Below are positions 1 to 8,195 of a stretch of 64,000 bases of DNA, piece by piece. Source of the stretch: SZAS-103 sp038316385 (GTDB lineage Bacteria > Pseudomonadota > Gammaproteobacteria > Xanthomonadales > Xanthomonadaceae); assembly GCA_038316385.1 (NCBI GenBank), contig JBBQAN010000001.1, positions 124,001 through 188,000 on the forward strand. Direction: 5' to 3'. The notes beneath the pieces are model-generated. The model was given only the letters and a program-made list of their open reading frames with translations. It was not told where the DNA came from and searched no databases. Both the position numbers and the translations under genes were made by a program. Positions within the stretch are counted from its first letter, which is position 1. Every line of letters begins with the position of its first letter.

Positions 1-582
1 GAGCATTTTCTGCAACCAGGCAGCGCGCAAGTCGCGGCTGGGTACGCAGCTTACGGACCGAGCACGATGCTGGTGCTGACCATCGGCCACGGCACGCATG
101 CGTTCACCCTCGATCGCGAGCAAGGCTCGTTCATCATGACGCGTCGCGAGATCCGGATCCCCGAAGAGACCCGGGAGTTCGCCGCGAACGTCTCTAACCA
201 GCGCCACTGGGAAGCGCCGATGCAGCGCTATGTCAGTGAGATGTTGCAGGGCATGGAAGGTCCGCGCGGCAAGGATTTCAACATGCGTTGGGTGGCGAGC
301 ATGGTTGCCGACGTGCACCGCATTCTCACCCGTGGCGGCGTGTTCATCTATCCACTCGATTCGAAGATCGCGGCGCAAGGCGGCAAGTTGCGGCTGCTAT
401 ACGAAGCCAACCCGATGGCGCTGCTGGTCGAACAGGCCGGCGGCGCAGCGAGCACCGGGCGCGACCGCATGCTCGATGTGCAGCCGGTGAAACTGCATCA
501 GCGCGTGCCTGTGTTCCTCGGATCGAAACGCGAAATCGAGCACGTCGTCGCGATCCATCGCGCGCACGACGCCAGCATCTGA
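1..582 (+). CDS. fbp: Fructose-1,6-bisphosphatase class I, C-terminal part
   Basis: Class I FBPase hydrolyses fructose-1,6-bisphosphate to fructose-6-phosphate and phosphate, a cytosolic gluconeogenic step. The reading frame is open from base 1, so the 5' part of the gene lies outside the window; 193 codons plus TGA are present. The C-terminal half is unmistakable: TIGHGTHAFTLD near the start, then the family active-site signature GKLRLLYEANPMA, whose lysine and glutamate contact substrate and metal. The following stretch VEQAGGAAS is also typical. No frameshift is seen. The next plus-strand gene starts 147 bases downstream and need not be co-transcribed. The main uncertainty is only the missing N-terminus. 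Confidence 0.92.
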   Translation, partial: EHFLQPGSAQVAAGYAAYGPSTMLVLTIGHGTHAFTLDREQGSFIMTRREIRIPEETREFAANVSNQRHWEAPMQRYVSEMLQGMEGPRGKDFNMRWVASMVADVHRILTRGGVFIYPLDSKIAAQGGKLRLLYEANPMALLVEQAGGAASTGRDRMLDVQPVKLHQRVPVFLGSKREIEHVVAIHRAHDASI

Positions 583-729
583 GCGCGATCCGCGCACTCC
601 TGCAACGTCATGTGATGCGGCGGTCGCTCGATTGTCGGACCCATTCATGGATGGACGCGCGGCGTTGCACGCTGCCAGTCGCGGACGAATGGGCTAGACT
701 GCGCGCGTCCGACTCAGCGAAGACAAACC

Positions 730-1032
730 ATGGCCTGGATTTTGTTGTTGCTCGCGATCGCCTGTTTCGTGGCGACCTTCTTCACGACCTCGATCGCGCT
801 CGGGGCGTTGTGCCTGGTGCTTGCGCTGGTGCTGATGGTGGCCGCGATGATGATGCTGTTGTCGGTGCGGGTCGATAACGCGACCCGCAGCGCGCCCATG
901 CTGTCTCCGGAAGAGTTGCGCGTGCTGCGCGAGCAGGCCGAACGTCAGCGCAATGCCGTGGCCGCCTCCGACGCAATCGATCACCCGAATACGTCCAATG
1001 AAATCGGTACACCGCCTCCGCCGCAAGCGTAG
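730..1032 (+). CDS. Small two-helix membrane protein of unknown function
   Basis: The product has 100 residues. Residues 1-20 and 22-46 are strongly hydrophobic and together could form a helical hairpin. The rest is a polar, probably cytosolic tail rich in Glu, Arg and Gln (about 58-80) that ends in a proline run. I do not recognise a family. The start ATG follows AGACAAACC, with no strong Shine-Dalgarno sequence. Codon use and GC content match the neighbours and there is no better frame on either strand, which supports a real gene. It lies between fbp and a GlsB-like membrane protein gene, both on the same strand, with gaps of 147 and 71 bases. Confidence 0.6.
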   Translation: MAWILLLLAIACFVATFFTTSIALGALCLVLALVLMVAAMMMLLSVRVDNATRSAPMLSPEELRVLREQAERQRNAVAASDAIDHPNTSNEIGTPPPPQA

Positions 1033-1103
1033 ACCGTGCTAGTCTCGGCATGGGTCGTTAACGGCCCGATTAAATCCCGATCACGGACGCGGAGGAAAAA
1101 CGC

Positions 1104-1364
1104 ATGGATATGACTGCACAAGGTCTCATCATCATCTTGTTGATCGGCGCAATCGCGGGCTGGTTGGCCGGTGTCGTAGTTCGCGGATTCGGCTTTGGCA
1201 TCGTTGGCAACATCATCGTGGGCATCGTGGGCGCGTTCCTGGCAAGCTGGCTGCTGCCGAAACTTGGCATCGGACTTGGTGGCGGTATCGTTGCTTCGAT
1301 CCTGTTTGCGTTCATCGGCGCTGTCGTCTTGTTGTTGTTGATACGCCTGATCAAACGGGCCTGA
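1104..1364 (+). CDS. GlsB/YeaQ/YmgE family stress-response membrane protein
   Basis: This 86-residue protein is almost entirely hydrophobic, with three predicted membrane segments (about 6-26, 31-51 and 58-82). It has the glycine-rich pattern of the transglycosylase-associated (GlsB/YeaQ) family: GAIAGWLAG near residue 11, GIVGNIIVGIVGA in the middle and a short basic tail (LIKRA). Members are small inner-membrane proteins linked to envelope or acid stress; their biochemical role is unclear. GGAGG lies 11 bases before the ATG. A strong intrinsic terminator follows the stop codon closely, so the transcript probably ends here. Confidence 0.88.
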   Translation: MDMTAQGLIIILLIGAIAGWLAGVVVRGFGFGIVGNIIVGIVGAFLASWLLPKLGIGLGGGIVASILFAFIGAVVLLLLIRLIKRA

Positions 1365-1382
1365 CCCGAGCGCACTGTCGGG

Positions 1383-1412
1383 AACGGCGGCCGCGTGCCG
1401 CCGTTTTCGTTT
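1383..1412 (+). terminator. Rho-independent terminator after the GlsB-like gene
   Basis: A perfect 9-bp stem (AACGGCGGC at 1383-1391, GCCGCCGTT at 1397-1405) with a CGCGT loop is followed by TTCGTTT. It sits 19 bases after the stop of the GlsB-like gene and before the phosphopantetheinyl transferase gene, so the latter should have its own promoter. Confidence 0.82.
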
Positions 1413-1460
1413 CCGCGGCCATTCCTCTCGTTTTTAGACTCAGCGCCCGCAGGCCCGGCG

Positions 1461-2132
1461 ATGCATTGGCAGCCGATCACTCTGGATCAACTCGCGACGC
1501 AACAGAACATCGCCACTGGCGCGTTGCATGTCTGGTGGTGGCCCGACTCCTTGCAGCCGATCGCCGCAACACGCCGGCAGCGCACGGACGCGATCCTGCG
1601 CACGCTGCTCGCACGCTACGTGATGTTGACGCCGGACGCGCTGCGTTTCGGGCGCGAAGCCAAGGGCAGGCCGTATCTGTTGCATGCCGACGCACCGGAC
1701 TTCAATCTCAGCGATACTTCTGGCGGTTGCGTGCTCGCGGTCGCGGCAGGCGGGCGCATCGGCATCGACGTCGAGCGCCGCGACCGCAAACTTCCCGTTC
1801 ACCGATTGGCGGCGCGCTGGTTTGCCCCAGAGGAAACACGGGCATTGCGCGCATTGGATGCAGATGCCGCATGCAGAGCGTTCCTGAGTCTGTGGACAGC
1901 CAAGGAAGCTTCGTGCAAGGCCACCGGAACCGGCATTTACGGGCGCCTTGCTGCGTGGCGTTTCGCCATTGACGACGAGGCCGCGCCTCCGCACGCACTG
2001 GGTTTGCCTGATGACGCCGGACCGGTGGAAAGCTGGCGTTTCCATCGCCTCGCTCCTGCCACGTCGCACACTGTCGCACTCGCATGCCGCGATACCAATG
2101 CACAACCGCAAGGTTATGCCGTCGTCGTTTGA
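1461..2132 (+). CDS. 4'-phosphopantetheinyl transferase (Sfp type)
   Basis: The enzyme transfers the phosphopantetheine arm of CoA to a serine of carrier proteins. The 223-residue product has the Sfp/AcpT layout: GIDVERRDR at about 101-109 (Asp103 and Glu105 as metal ligands) and WTAKEASCK at about 145-153 (Glu149 as third ligand, Lys as base). The frame is open 66 bases further upstream, but that stretch overlaps the preceding terminator; the ATG at 1461 gives a normal N-terminus. No carrier gene is adjacent. Within this window the acyl carrier protein at 61445-61720 is a possible client, which is inference. The stop lies 22 bases from the convergent diguanylate cyclase gene. Confidence 0.87.
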   Translation: MHWQPITLDQLATQQNIATGALHVWWWPDSLQPIAATRRQRTDAILRTLLARYVMLTPDALRFGREAKGRPYLLHADAPDFNLSDTSGGCVLAVAAGGRIGIDVERRDRKLPVHRLAARWFAPEETRALRALDADAACRAFLSLWTAKEASCKATGTGIYGRLAAWRFAIDDEAAPPHALGLPDDAGPVESWRFHRLAPATSHTVALACRDTNAQPQGYAVVV

Positions 2133-2154
2133 GCTTGCAACATGTCGGTTCGAA

Positions 2155-5031
2155 TCACTTGCTGTCGGCGACTTCGACGCGATTGCGTCCGCGCCGCTTG
2201 GCTTCGTACAGCATCTGGTCCGCCGCGCGCACCAACGCCTCAGGGCTGTCGTCCACGCTTGGCACGCGTGCGGCGACCCCAATGCTGACGGTCACCTGCG
2301 AACCATCGGCCTCGAACGAATGGCGCAATGTTTCGGCACGACGCTGAGCCTCGTCCAGAGACTTGCCCGGAAGCAGCAGGCAGAATTCCTCGCCGCCGTA
2401 ACGCGCGAGCAATTCGCGTTGCGGCTCGAGTCCCACGCCAAGACGGTCTGCAACCTCCCTGAGCACCGCATCGCCGGCGGGATGGCCATGCTGGTCGTTG
2501 AATTGCTTGAAACGGTCGACGTCGATCATCAACACGGCGATCGACACGTGCTGGTCCAGACAGCGGCGCCATTCGCGCTGCAGGCCGGTTTCCAGCGCGC
2601 GTCGATTGTCCACGCCAGTGAGGCCGTCTTCGGTCGCCAGCTCCTCGAGCTTGCGGTTGGCAATTTCCAGAGCGGCGGTGCGCTCGGCGATTTTCGCTTC
2701 CAGTTTTTGCTGGCGCTCGACGAAAAGGTGCGCCTGGCGACGTTCTCGCCAACGGATCAGCAGCAACAACGCAATCAGAGCTGCCAGCGCCATCAGCAAG
2801 CGCACTAGCGTGACCTGGTACCAGCGCGGAGCGATGGTGAATGCATACTGTAGCGACGCCACCGGGCGTCCGCTGGGCGTGCGCGCCTGCACTTCAACCT
2901 CATGTTCACCTAGCTCGGACAATCCGCTGAATGTCACCGTGGGCTGCTCGCGCCAGTTCGTATAGGTGTCTAAAATGCCAAGCGCGCGATAGCGGTACTC
3001 GACACCCGGTTCGGCCGTGAACACGGCGAAGTGCAGAGTGAGAGTCTGATCCTGCTCGAACGCGTCCGTTGGAGCGGTGGTCACGGACAGGTTTTCGACC
3101 CGGCCGTCGGGAAACGCCCTGGTCACCCCGGTCAACCGCACAGCCAGTGGCGGCAGAGGCAGCGCGGGCTTATCGGTGGGTCGGTATTCCAGCAAGGCGC
3201 GCCACACACTCAACCGCAGCACGCCGTCACTGCCGTAGCGCAGCACGCTTTGCGAGGCCTGCGGCTGGGCGCTGAAATCTTCGCGCTTCCATCGTCCGTC
3301 TCGGCTCTGCCGATACAGCCTGCTGCCGGTATAGGCAAAGGTTCCGATCGGTGTCTGCAGAATCTGGAATGCATTGGGGATTTGCATGAGCGAAAACGGC
3401 GCGCTCTTATGCGGCACGAATGCATGGCCGTCGAAACGATAAGCGTTGGCTCCCAAGCCGACATACACCGCATCTGCAAAGGCATACACCTGCGCCGCCT
3501 GGTTTGGATCGACCGTGCGTGTCGGCGTCTTCAACGCAAAGCGCTCGCGTTTCAGCAGCCGCGCATGCGCGGCATCGATCTGCCAACGTTCCGGCAGGCC
3601 CCGAGTATTGTTGACCCACAGCACGCCCGGCGCGGTTTCAATCACCGTTTGAGTTGCCAGCTCGGGTGCCGGGAGCAGCGCCGCGAGCGTCCATTTGTGG
3701 TCGCGCCGCCGCAACACATACACGCCCTCATCGCCGGCGCCGTATGCGAGGTCGTGGTCGTAATGCGACAGGACAATCGAATAGACCGGTTGTTCGTGAT
3801 TCACCAACTGGATCTTGGTTCCGTCGTCGGCGATCACGTCGATGCCTTCGCCTTGCGCGACCAGCAAGCCGTCCGCAGTACTGACCAAACCGAAGATCTG
3901 CTGGCGATGCTCGGCGGCGATCCATTCGATCTTGCGTTCGCCGTTCGCGTCGCTCATGCGCACAAGACCAAGCGACCCTACCGCCAGCCACAGCGCGCCA
4001 TTATGTAGTTCGCAATCGCCGATGACGCCGCCCAGATCGCTCATGTCGATCCGCGACCACTGCGACGGCAGCTGCAACCGCACCAATTCGTCCTCGCTCA
4101 CCGCCCACAGGCCGTGGTCGGCGTCGTAGTACAAACCGGCGATGCTGGTGCGTGCGATCTTGTGCCGCGATTGCAGGTGGGCACCGGCGTCGTATTCGAG
4201 CAGATCACCGGTGCTGGTACCGACCACGAAGCCGCCATCGGGCAGGGCAAGCATGTTCGCAAAGATGCCTGCGTTGGACGGTATCGGCGGCACGTCCAGC
4301 GCGGTCACCCGACCGCCGCTAAGGCGATAAAATCCGCCCACTGACAGGAGCAATGCGCTGTCGCCCTGATCGATCAATTCCACGCCTCTGTGGCCCCGCA
4401 TGACCTCGCCTCCCGCCACCGGGAGCAGATGCCCGTTGTCGAATTGCCGCAGACCCAATTCGAGGTTCAGGTTGTAGAGGTGCCCATGCCAGGCGTTTAG
4501 CGCGCCCTCCTGCTCGGCGAGCGGCCATTGCCGGTGAGCACCGTGGAAGCTATAGAACAGCAGACGTTGTTGCGCACGAAAATAGACGCCGTCTTCGACC
4601 GGGATTACCCCTGACATCCATCCCAACGCGCGATCGGCGCCCTTGAGTCCAAAGGCATCGCGCAAATCGTGATAGACGGGCCGGCCGTCGGGCGCGGTGT
4701 CGATGCTGCCGAAGCTGTCGTATCCAGACAGATATACAAGGCCGTCGCGACCGCGCGCTAGCGAGCCGCCGGACATCCCGCCAGGCAACGGAATCGTTTC
4801 CCAATCCCTGCCCTGCAGGCGCAATACTCCATCGTTGTTGCCGATGTAAATCCGTCTTTCGGAATCGCCGGCGATGCTGTAGAGATACGGCGTGGCCTTG
4901 AAATCGGCCGGCGTGAACCGTTGCAGCAATGGCTCACCCACGAGCGTGGACGCTATTGCGCAGGCGCAGACGCACCAGCAGCACGTCGCCAGCGCCAGCC
5001 ACTGCAAGGTTGTGCGCAACGCGTTCGCCAT
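2155..5031 (-). CDS. Membrane-anchored sensor diguanylate cyclase (beta-propeller, Y_Y_Y, GGDEF)
   Basis: This 958-residue protein has a hydrophobic N-terminal signal or anchor (about 5-27), a long periplasmic part with repeated blades of the two-component-regulator propeller type (for example YSIAGDSERRIYIGNNDGVLRL), a Y_Y_Y-like domain (TLHFAVFTAEPGVEYRYRAL), one membrane helix (LLMALAALIALLLLI), a short coiled coil and a C-terminal GGDEF domain. The catalytic motif is GGEEF at about 879-883, so c-di-GMP synthesis from GTP is expected. The residues where the RxxD inhibitory site should be read PQRE, so classical product inhibition may be absent. I used the ATG at 5031 because the signal-like segment starts there; a start 105 bases upstream is possible. 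Confidence 0.9.
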   Translation of the reverse strand: MANALRTTLQWLALATCCWCVCACAIASTLVGEPLLQRFTPADFKATPYLYSIAGDSERRIYIGNNDGVLRLQGRDWETIPLPGGMSGGSLARGRDGLVYLSGYDSFGSIDTAPDGRPVYHDLRDAFGLKGADRALGWMSGVIPVEDGVYFRAQQRLLFYSFHGAHRQWPLAEQEGALNAWHGHLYNLNLELGLRQFDNGHLLPVAGGEVMRGHRGVELIDQGDSALLLSVGGFYRLSGGRVTALDVPPIPSNAGIFANMLALPDGGFVVGTSTGDLLEYDAGAHLQSRHKIARTSIAGLYYDADHGLWAVSEDELVRLQLPSQWSRIDMSDLGGVIGDCELHNGALWLAVGSLGLVRMSDANGERKIEWIAAEHRQQIFGLVSTADGLLVAQGEGIDVIADDGTKIQLVNHEQPVYSIVLSHYDHDLAYGAGDEGVYVLRRRDHKWTLAALLPAPELATQTVIETAPGVLWVNNTRGLPERWQIDAAHARLLKRERFALKTPTRTVDPNQAAQVYAFADAVYVGLGANAYRFDGHAFVPHKSAPFSLMQIPNAFQILQTPIGTFAYTGSRLYRQSRDGRWKREDFSAQPQASQSVLRYGSDGVLRLSVWRALLEYRPTDKPALPLPPLAVRLTGVTRAFPDGRVENLSVTTAPTDAFEQDQTLTLHFAVFTAEPGVEYRYRALGILDTYTNWREQPTVTFSGLSELGEHEVEVQARTPSGRPVASLQYAFTIAPRWYQVTLVRLLMALAALIALLLLIRWRERRQAHLFVERQQKLEAKIAERTAALEIANRKLEELATEDGLTGVDNRRALETGLQREWRRCLDQHVSIAVLMIDVDRFKQFNDQHGHPAGDAVLREVADRLGVGLEPQRELLARYGGEEFCLLLPGKSLDEAQRRAETLRHSFEADGSQVTVSIGVAARVPSVDDSPEALVRAADQMLYEAKRRGRNRVEVADSK

Positions 5032-5201
5032 TCCGACAGTATGATCGTCGCGGCGTTGGCGTTGTAGGCGCTGCGTCACTGTCTGAAAGAATCGCGGCGA
5101 TGGCCGTCCACTGCCCGCTCCGAACCCGGTTCGCAAACAAACGCACGCTGCAGCTCGGCCTAAGGCTATCGCACGACGCGCGCGCGGCTTAGGCTATCGC
5201 C

Positions 5202-5966
5202 ATGACTGCGACCACGCTGCTGAGCGTCAACCTCAACAAGATCGCCGTGCTGCGCAACTCGCGCGGCGGCGCATCGCCGGATCTGCGGCGCGCTGCGGAG
5301 ATCGTGATCGCTGCGGGCTGCGGGGGCATCACTGTGCATCCGCGTCCTGATCAGCGCCATATCCGGTCGAACGATGTGTTGCTGCTGGCCGAACTGTGCC
5401 GGGATCGGGTCGAATTCAACATCGAGGGCAACCCGTTCGCTCCGGCGCGCGACGATTATCCGGGGCTGCTCGCGCTGGCCGAACGCACGCGTCCAGCCCA
5501 GGTCACGCTGGTGCCGGACGGCGATGGTCAACTGACTTCCGATCACGGTTTCGATCTGGATCGCGATGCCGAGCGTCTGCAACCATTGGTGCGTGCGTTC
5601 GCCGCGCTGGGTTGCCGGGTATCGTTGTTCATGGATTGCGCGGCATCTGCACTTGAGCGCGCGGCGCGGATCGGGGCGGCGCGCATAGAGTTGTACACCG
5701 GGCCCTACGCCGAAGCGCATGCCAGCGGCAATTTTGCGACTGCGCTGGCAACATGCGTCGAGGCCACGCGGCGCGCGCAAGCGGCCGGATTGGGCGTCAA
5801 TGCCGGACACGATCTGGATCAGGCCAATCTGGAAGCCCTGCTGCGCGCTGCGCCGGAAATCCGTGAAGTATCGATTGGCCACGCACTGATCGGCGAAGCG
5901 CTGTACGCTGGCCTCGCCGCGACAGTCGCCGCTTATCTGCGAATCATCGCCTCGGCACGCGCCTGA
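5202..5966 (+). CDS. pdxJ: Pyridoxine 5'-phosphate synthase
   Basis: PdxJ condenses 3-amino-2-oxopropyl phosphate with 1-deoxyxylulose-5-phosphate, the ring-closing step of de novo vitamin B6 synthesis. The 254-residue length fits. Recognisable segments are SVNLNKIAVLRNSRGG at 7-22, GITVHPRPDQRHI (active-site His and Arg) at about 42-54, EFNIEGNP, and the C-terminal GLGVNAGHDLD and VSIGHALIGEAL. The early DHI motif of E. coli PdxJ is NKI here. It stops 4 bases from the convergent exbD3 gene. The pairing of pdxJ with a tonB-exbBD cluster is also known from Xanthomonas campestris. Confidence 0.96.
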   Translation: MTATTLLSVNLNKIAVLRNSRGGASPDLRRAAEIVIAAGCGGITVHPRPDQRHIRSNDVLLLAELCRDRVEFNIEGNPFAPARDDYPGLLALAERTRPAQVTLVPDGDGQLTSDHGFDLDRDAERLQPLVRAFAALGCRVSLFMDCAASALERAARIGAARIELYTGPYAEAHASGNFATALATCVEATRRAQAAGLGVNAGHDLDQANLEALLRAAPEIREVSIGHALIGEALYAGLAATVAAYLRIIASARA

Positions 5967-5970
5967 AGCT

Positions 5971-6390
5971 TCAACGCTGGCCGTTATCGACGAAACCGAT
6001 CTTGATCAACCCTGCATTCTTGGCCGTCGCGAGCACCTTGGCCAGCGCATCGAATTGCGCATCCTTGTCGGTGTCGATCTGGATCACTGGTTGATCCAGG
6101 GGGTCGGTGTAACGCTCGGCCTCGACCTTCATCGTCGCTTCCAGCGAATTCAACGGCATCGAACTGCCGTTCCAGGCGATCTGGCCCTCGGCATCGATCT
6201 TCAATGCAATCGGCTTGGCGTTCGACAGTTTCTGGAGCGGCCCCGGCTGCGGCAAATCCACGCGGATCGCATTCGTCCGCAGCGGCATCGTCACCATGAA
6301 AATGATCAGCAGCACGAGCATCACATCCACCAACGGCGTGATGTTCATATTCACCATCCGGCTGCGGTTATTGCCGATCGCGAATGCCAT
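5971..6390 (-). CDS. exbD: ExbD/TolR biopolymer transport protein, third copy
   Basis: ExbD forms the inner-membrane proton-driven motor with ExbB and energises TonB. The 139-residue protein has a short cytosolic N-terminus, one membrane helix containing the essential aspartate (PLVDVMLVLLIIF, Asp22) and a periplasmic domain ending KNAGLIKIGFVDNGQR. It shares that ending, and most of its framework, with exbD2, so it is very likely a tandem duplicate. The gap to exbD2 is 118 bases and contains a hairpin, unlike the short gaps elsewhere in the cluster, so expression may be partly separate. Xanthomonas clusters known to me carry two exbD genes. Confidence 0.92.
   Translation of the reverse strand: MAFAIGNNRSRMVNMNITPLVDVMLVLLIIFMVTMPLRTNAIRVDLPQPGPLQKLSNAKPIALKIDAEGQIAWNGSSMPLNSLEATMKVEAERYTDPLDQPVIQIDTDKDAQFDALAKVLATAKNAGLIKIGFVDNGQR
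5978..6045 (-). repeat. Near-identical 3' segment shared by exbD3 and exbD2 (copy in exbD3)
   Basis: Bases 5978-6045 match 6516-6583 in the exbD2 3' end at 67 of 68 positions, while upstream parts of the two genes have diverged much more. This suggests tandem duplication followed by local gene conversion. Confidence 0.85.
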
Positions 6391-6466
6391 GCGTGATCCT
6401 CCGACCCTGATCTTTGCACCCTACGCTTGATCGTGGTGCATGTGAAGTCGGCCCCTCGAACAACAA

Positions 6467-6484
6467 CGCCGCCCAAAGGCGGCG
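6467..6484 (-). terminator. Hairpin between exbD2 and exbD3
   Basis: A perfect 7-bp stem (CGCCGCC at 6467-6473, GGCGGCG at 6478-6484) has a 4-base loop. Read on the minus strand it is followed by TTGTTGTT. It lies 25 bases after the exbD2 stop and could end or attenuate the tonB-exbB-exbD1-exbD2 transcript before exbD3. Confidence 0.55.
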
Positions 6485-6508
6485 CTATTTAGCCAGCACT
6501 TATCCAGC

Positions 6509-6931
6509 TTAGCGTTGGCCGTTATCGACGAAACCGATCTTGATCAGCCCTGCATTCTTGGCCGTCGCGAGCACCTTGGCCAGGGTGTCATATTCCGCGT
6601 CCTTGTCGGTGTCAATCTGGATCACCGGCTGCTTCAGGGGCTCGGTATAGCGCTGGGCTTCGACTTTCATCGCGCCTTCCAACGCGCTGAGCGGCATCGA
6701 ACTGCCGTTCCAGGTGATTCCACCGCTGGCATCGATCTTCAGATCAATCGGCTGGGCCTCGACCGGCGGCGGTGGAATACGCGAAGGAATCGGCAAGTCC
6801 ACATCGATCGGGTAGGTCATCGGCGGCATCGTCACCATGAAGATGATGAGCAGCACCAGCATCACGTCCACCAAGGGCGTGACGTTCATGTCCACCATCG
6901 GGCCGCCGCTGTTGCCGCTACTGAATGCCAT
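6509..6931 (-). CDS. exbD: ExbD/TolR biopolymer transport protein, second copy
   Basis: This 140-residue protein has the ExbD layout: the N-terminal helix with PLVDVMLVLLIIF (Asp22 is the proton-carrying residue) and a periplasmic domain from about residue 45. A proline-rich connector, IPSRIPPPPVEAQP, follows the helix. The start lies 18 bases from the exbD1 stop, which suggests one transcript. In Xanthomonas campestris the second exbD of the equivalent cluster was reported to matter for plant responses rather than iron uptake; whether that applies here is unknown. Its 3' segment is shared almost exactly with exbD3. Confidence 0.93.
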   Translation of the reverse strand: MAFSSGNSGGPMVDMNVTPLVDVMLVLLIIFMVTMPPMTYPIDVDLPIPSRIPPPPVEAQPIDLKIDASGGITWNGSSMPLSALEGAMKVEAQRYTEPLKQPVIQIDTDKDAEYDTLAKVLATAKNAGLIKIGFVDNGQR

Positions 6932-6949
6932 GGTCTTGTCCTTGATTGC

Positions 6950-7369
6950 TCATTTCTGAACGTGCGGCGCGGAAATGAACCCAACCTTCTGCATCCCGTT
7001 GTCCTTGGCCGTGCGCACTACGCTCCAGATCGTGCCGTAGCGCGTGGTCTTGTCGGCGCGGACGTCGAGTTCGGGCTGCGGAACGAGCTGGGCGGTTGTT
7101 GCGAGCCGGCTATCCAGCAGATCGTGATCCACCGGCTCGTCGTTCCAGTACACGCTGCCGTCGGCCTTGACCGTCAGGGTGACCGGCGGATGGGTCGGTG
7201 CTTCGGGTTTTTTCTCGAGCGCGGCGTTAGGAAGCTTGACCTCGATCTTGTGCTTCATCAGCGGCGTGGTGATCATGAAAATGATCAGCAACACCAACAT
7301 CACGTCCACCAGGGGCGTGACGTTGATCGAGGCCATCGGGCCACCGCTGTCGTTGCTGCTGAAGGCCAT
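6950..7369 (-). CDS. exbD: ExbD/TolR biopolymer transport protein, first copy
   Basis: This 139-residue ExbD directly follows exbB with a 33-base gap. Its N-terminus (MAFSS..GGPM) and helix (PLVDVMLVLLIIF, Asp22) match the other two copies. The periplasmic part is clearly different: it has HPPVTLTVKADGSVYWNDEPV and ends GMQKVGFISAPHVQK. It is the most likely canonical partner of ExbB and TonB in this cluster, by position and sequence. The divergence from copies two and three suggests that the first duplication is old. Confidence 0.94.
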   Translation of the reverse strand: MAFSSNDSGGPMASINVTPLVDVMLVLLIIFMITTPLMKHKIEVKLPNAALEKKPEAPTHPPVTLTVKADGSVYWNDEPVDHDLLDSRLATTAQLVPQPELDVRADKTTRYGTIWSVVRTAKDNGMQKVGFISAPHVQK

Positions 7370-7402
7370 TTTCCCGACTCCGTTATTTTACTGCGGCTGC
7401 GC

Positions 7403-8173
7403 TTACGGTACGCCGACGCGCGAACCGGTCGCGAAGAAGTCGTGCAGATCATGCGCGAACGCATCGAAGCGCGAGTTCGTGACCCGGTTTGCGCGCACGA
7501 AGAAGTTGTAGGCCAGGACCGCCGGAATGGCGACGAACAGGCCGAGCGCGGTCATGATCAGCGCCTCGCCGACCGGGCCGGCAACCGCTTCGATCGACGA
7601 CTGACCGGATGTCGCAATGCCGGTCAATGCGTGGTAAATGCCCCACACAGTGCCGAGCAGGCCGACGAATGGCGCAGTCGAGCCGACGGTGGCGAGCACG
7701 GTCAGGCCGTTCTCGAGTTTTTCGCTTTCGCGGCTCACGGCCTGGCGCAGTGCGCGGTCGATGAACTCCGAACGGTTCAGCGCGCCGGTCAGGCGGCCGC
7801 CTTCGTTGCGCTGGTGGTGCGCGGCGGCTTCGGCGCAGTCGAGCGCGATCTTCGAGAATGGCTCGCTCTTGGGCTGCTGTTCCATGAACTGGATCGCGTC
7901 CTGCGCATTCGGGGTTTCCCAGAATGTGCGGACCACGGTCTCGGTGCGCGTCTTCAGGCGCAAGTTCCGGAACGCATTGACCACCATATAAAACAGCGAT
8001 CCGAACGAGAACAGGAACAGGGTGATGAAAACCGCGAGTCCGACCCAATTGTCTCCGGAGATGAAGCCTTGCCACATGTGACCGAAGCCCATCTGGTTGA
8101 AGGCTTCGGCATTGGATGTTGTAGCGGGGGCGGCCGCAGCGGCCGATGTGATATTGCTGGGATCCTGCAGCAT
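7403..8173 (-). CDS. exbB: ExbB/TolQ proton channel protein
   Basis: ExbB is the multi-helix stator of the TonB-ExbB-ExbD complex in the inner membrane. The 256-residue protein has a first helix at about 44-66, a cytosolic loop, and two C-terminal helices around 160-185 and 200-225. The MotA/TolQ/ExbB signature GSTAPFVGLLGTVWGI is present at about 160-175. An alanine-rich N-terminal stretch precedes the first helix. The gene is 22 bases downstream of tonB and 33 upstream of exbD1, so the three are almost certainly co-transcribed. Confidence 0.95.
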   Translation of the reverse strand: MLQDPSNITSAAAAAPATTSNAEAFNQMGFGHMWQGFISGDNWVGLAVFITLFLFSFGSLFYMVVNAFRNLRLKTRTETVVRTFWETPNAQDAIQFMEQQPKSEPFSKIALDCAEAAAHHQRNEGGRLTGALNRSEFIDRALRQAVSRESEKLENGLTVLATVGSTAPFVGLLGTVWGIYHALTGIATSGQSSIEAVAGPVGEALIMTALGLFVAIPAVLAYNFFVRANRVTNSRFDAFAHDLHDFFATGSRVGVP

Positions 8174-8195
8174 GGCCTAGCCCTTCGTTGAGTAG

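Noticed and set aside
2146..2160. GGTTCGAATC, resembling the T-loop of a tRNA
   Set aside because: The flanks cannot form a T-stem or an acceptor stem, and no anticodon arm is found upstream.
6515..8191. A 558-codon plus-strand open frame opposite exbD2, exbD1 and exbB
   Set aside because: It is the mirror of well-supported genes, is His/Arg-rich, has no domain and no ribosome-binding site. High GC produces long antisense frames throughout this window.
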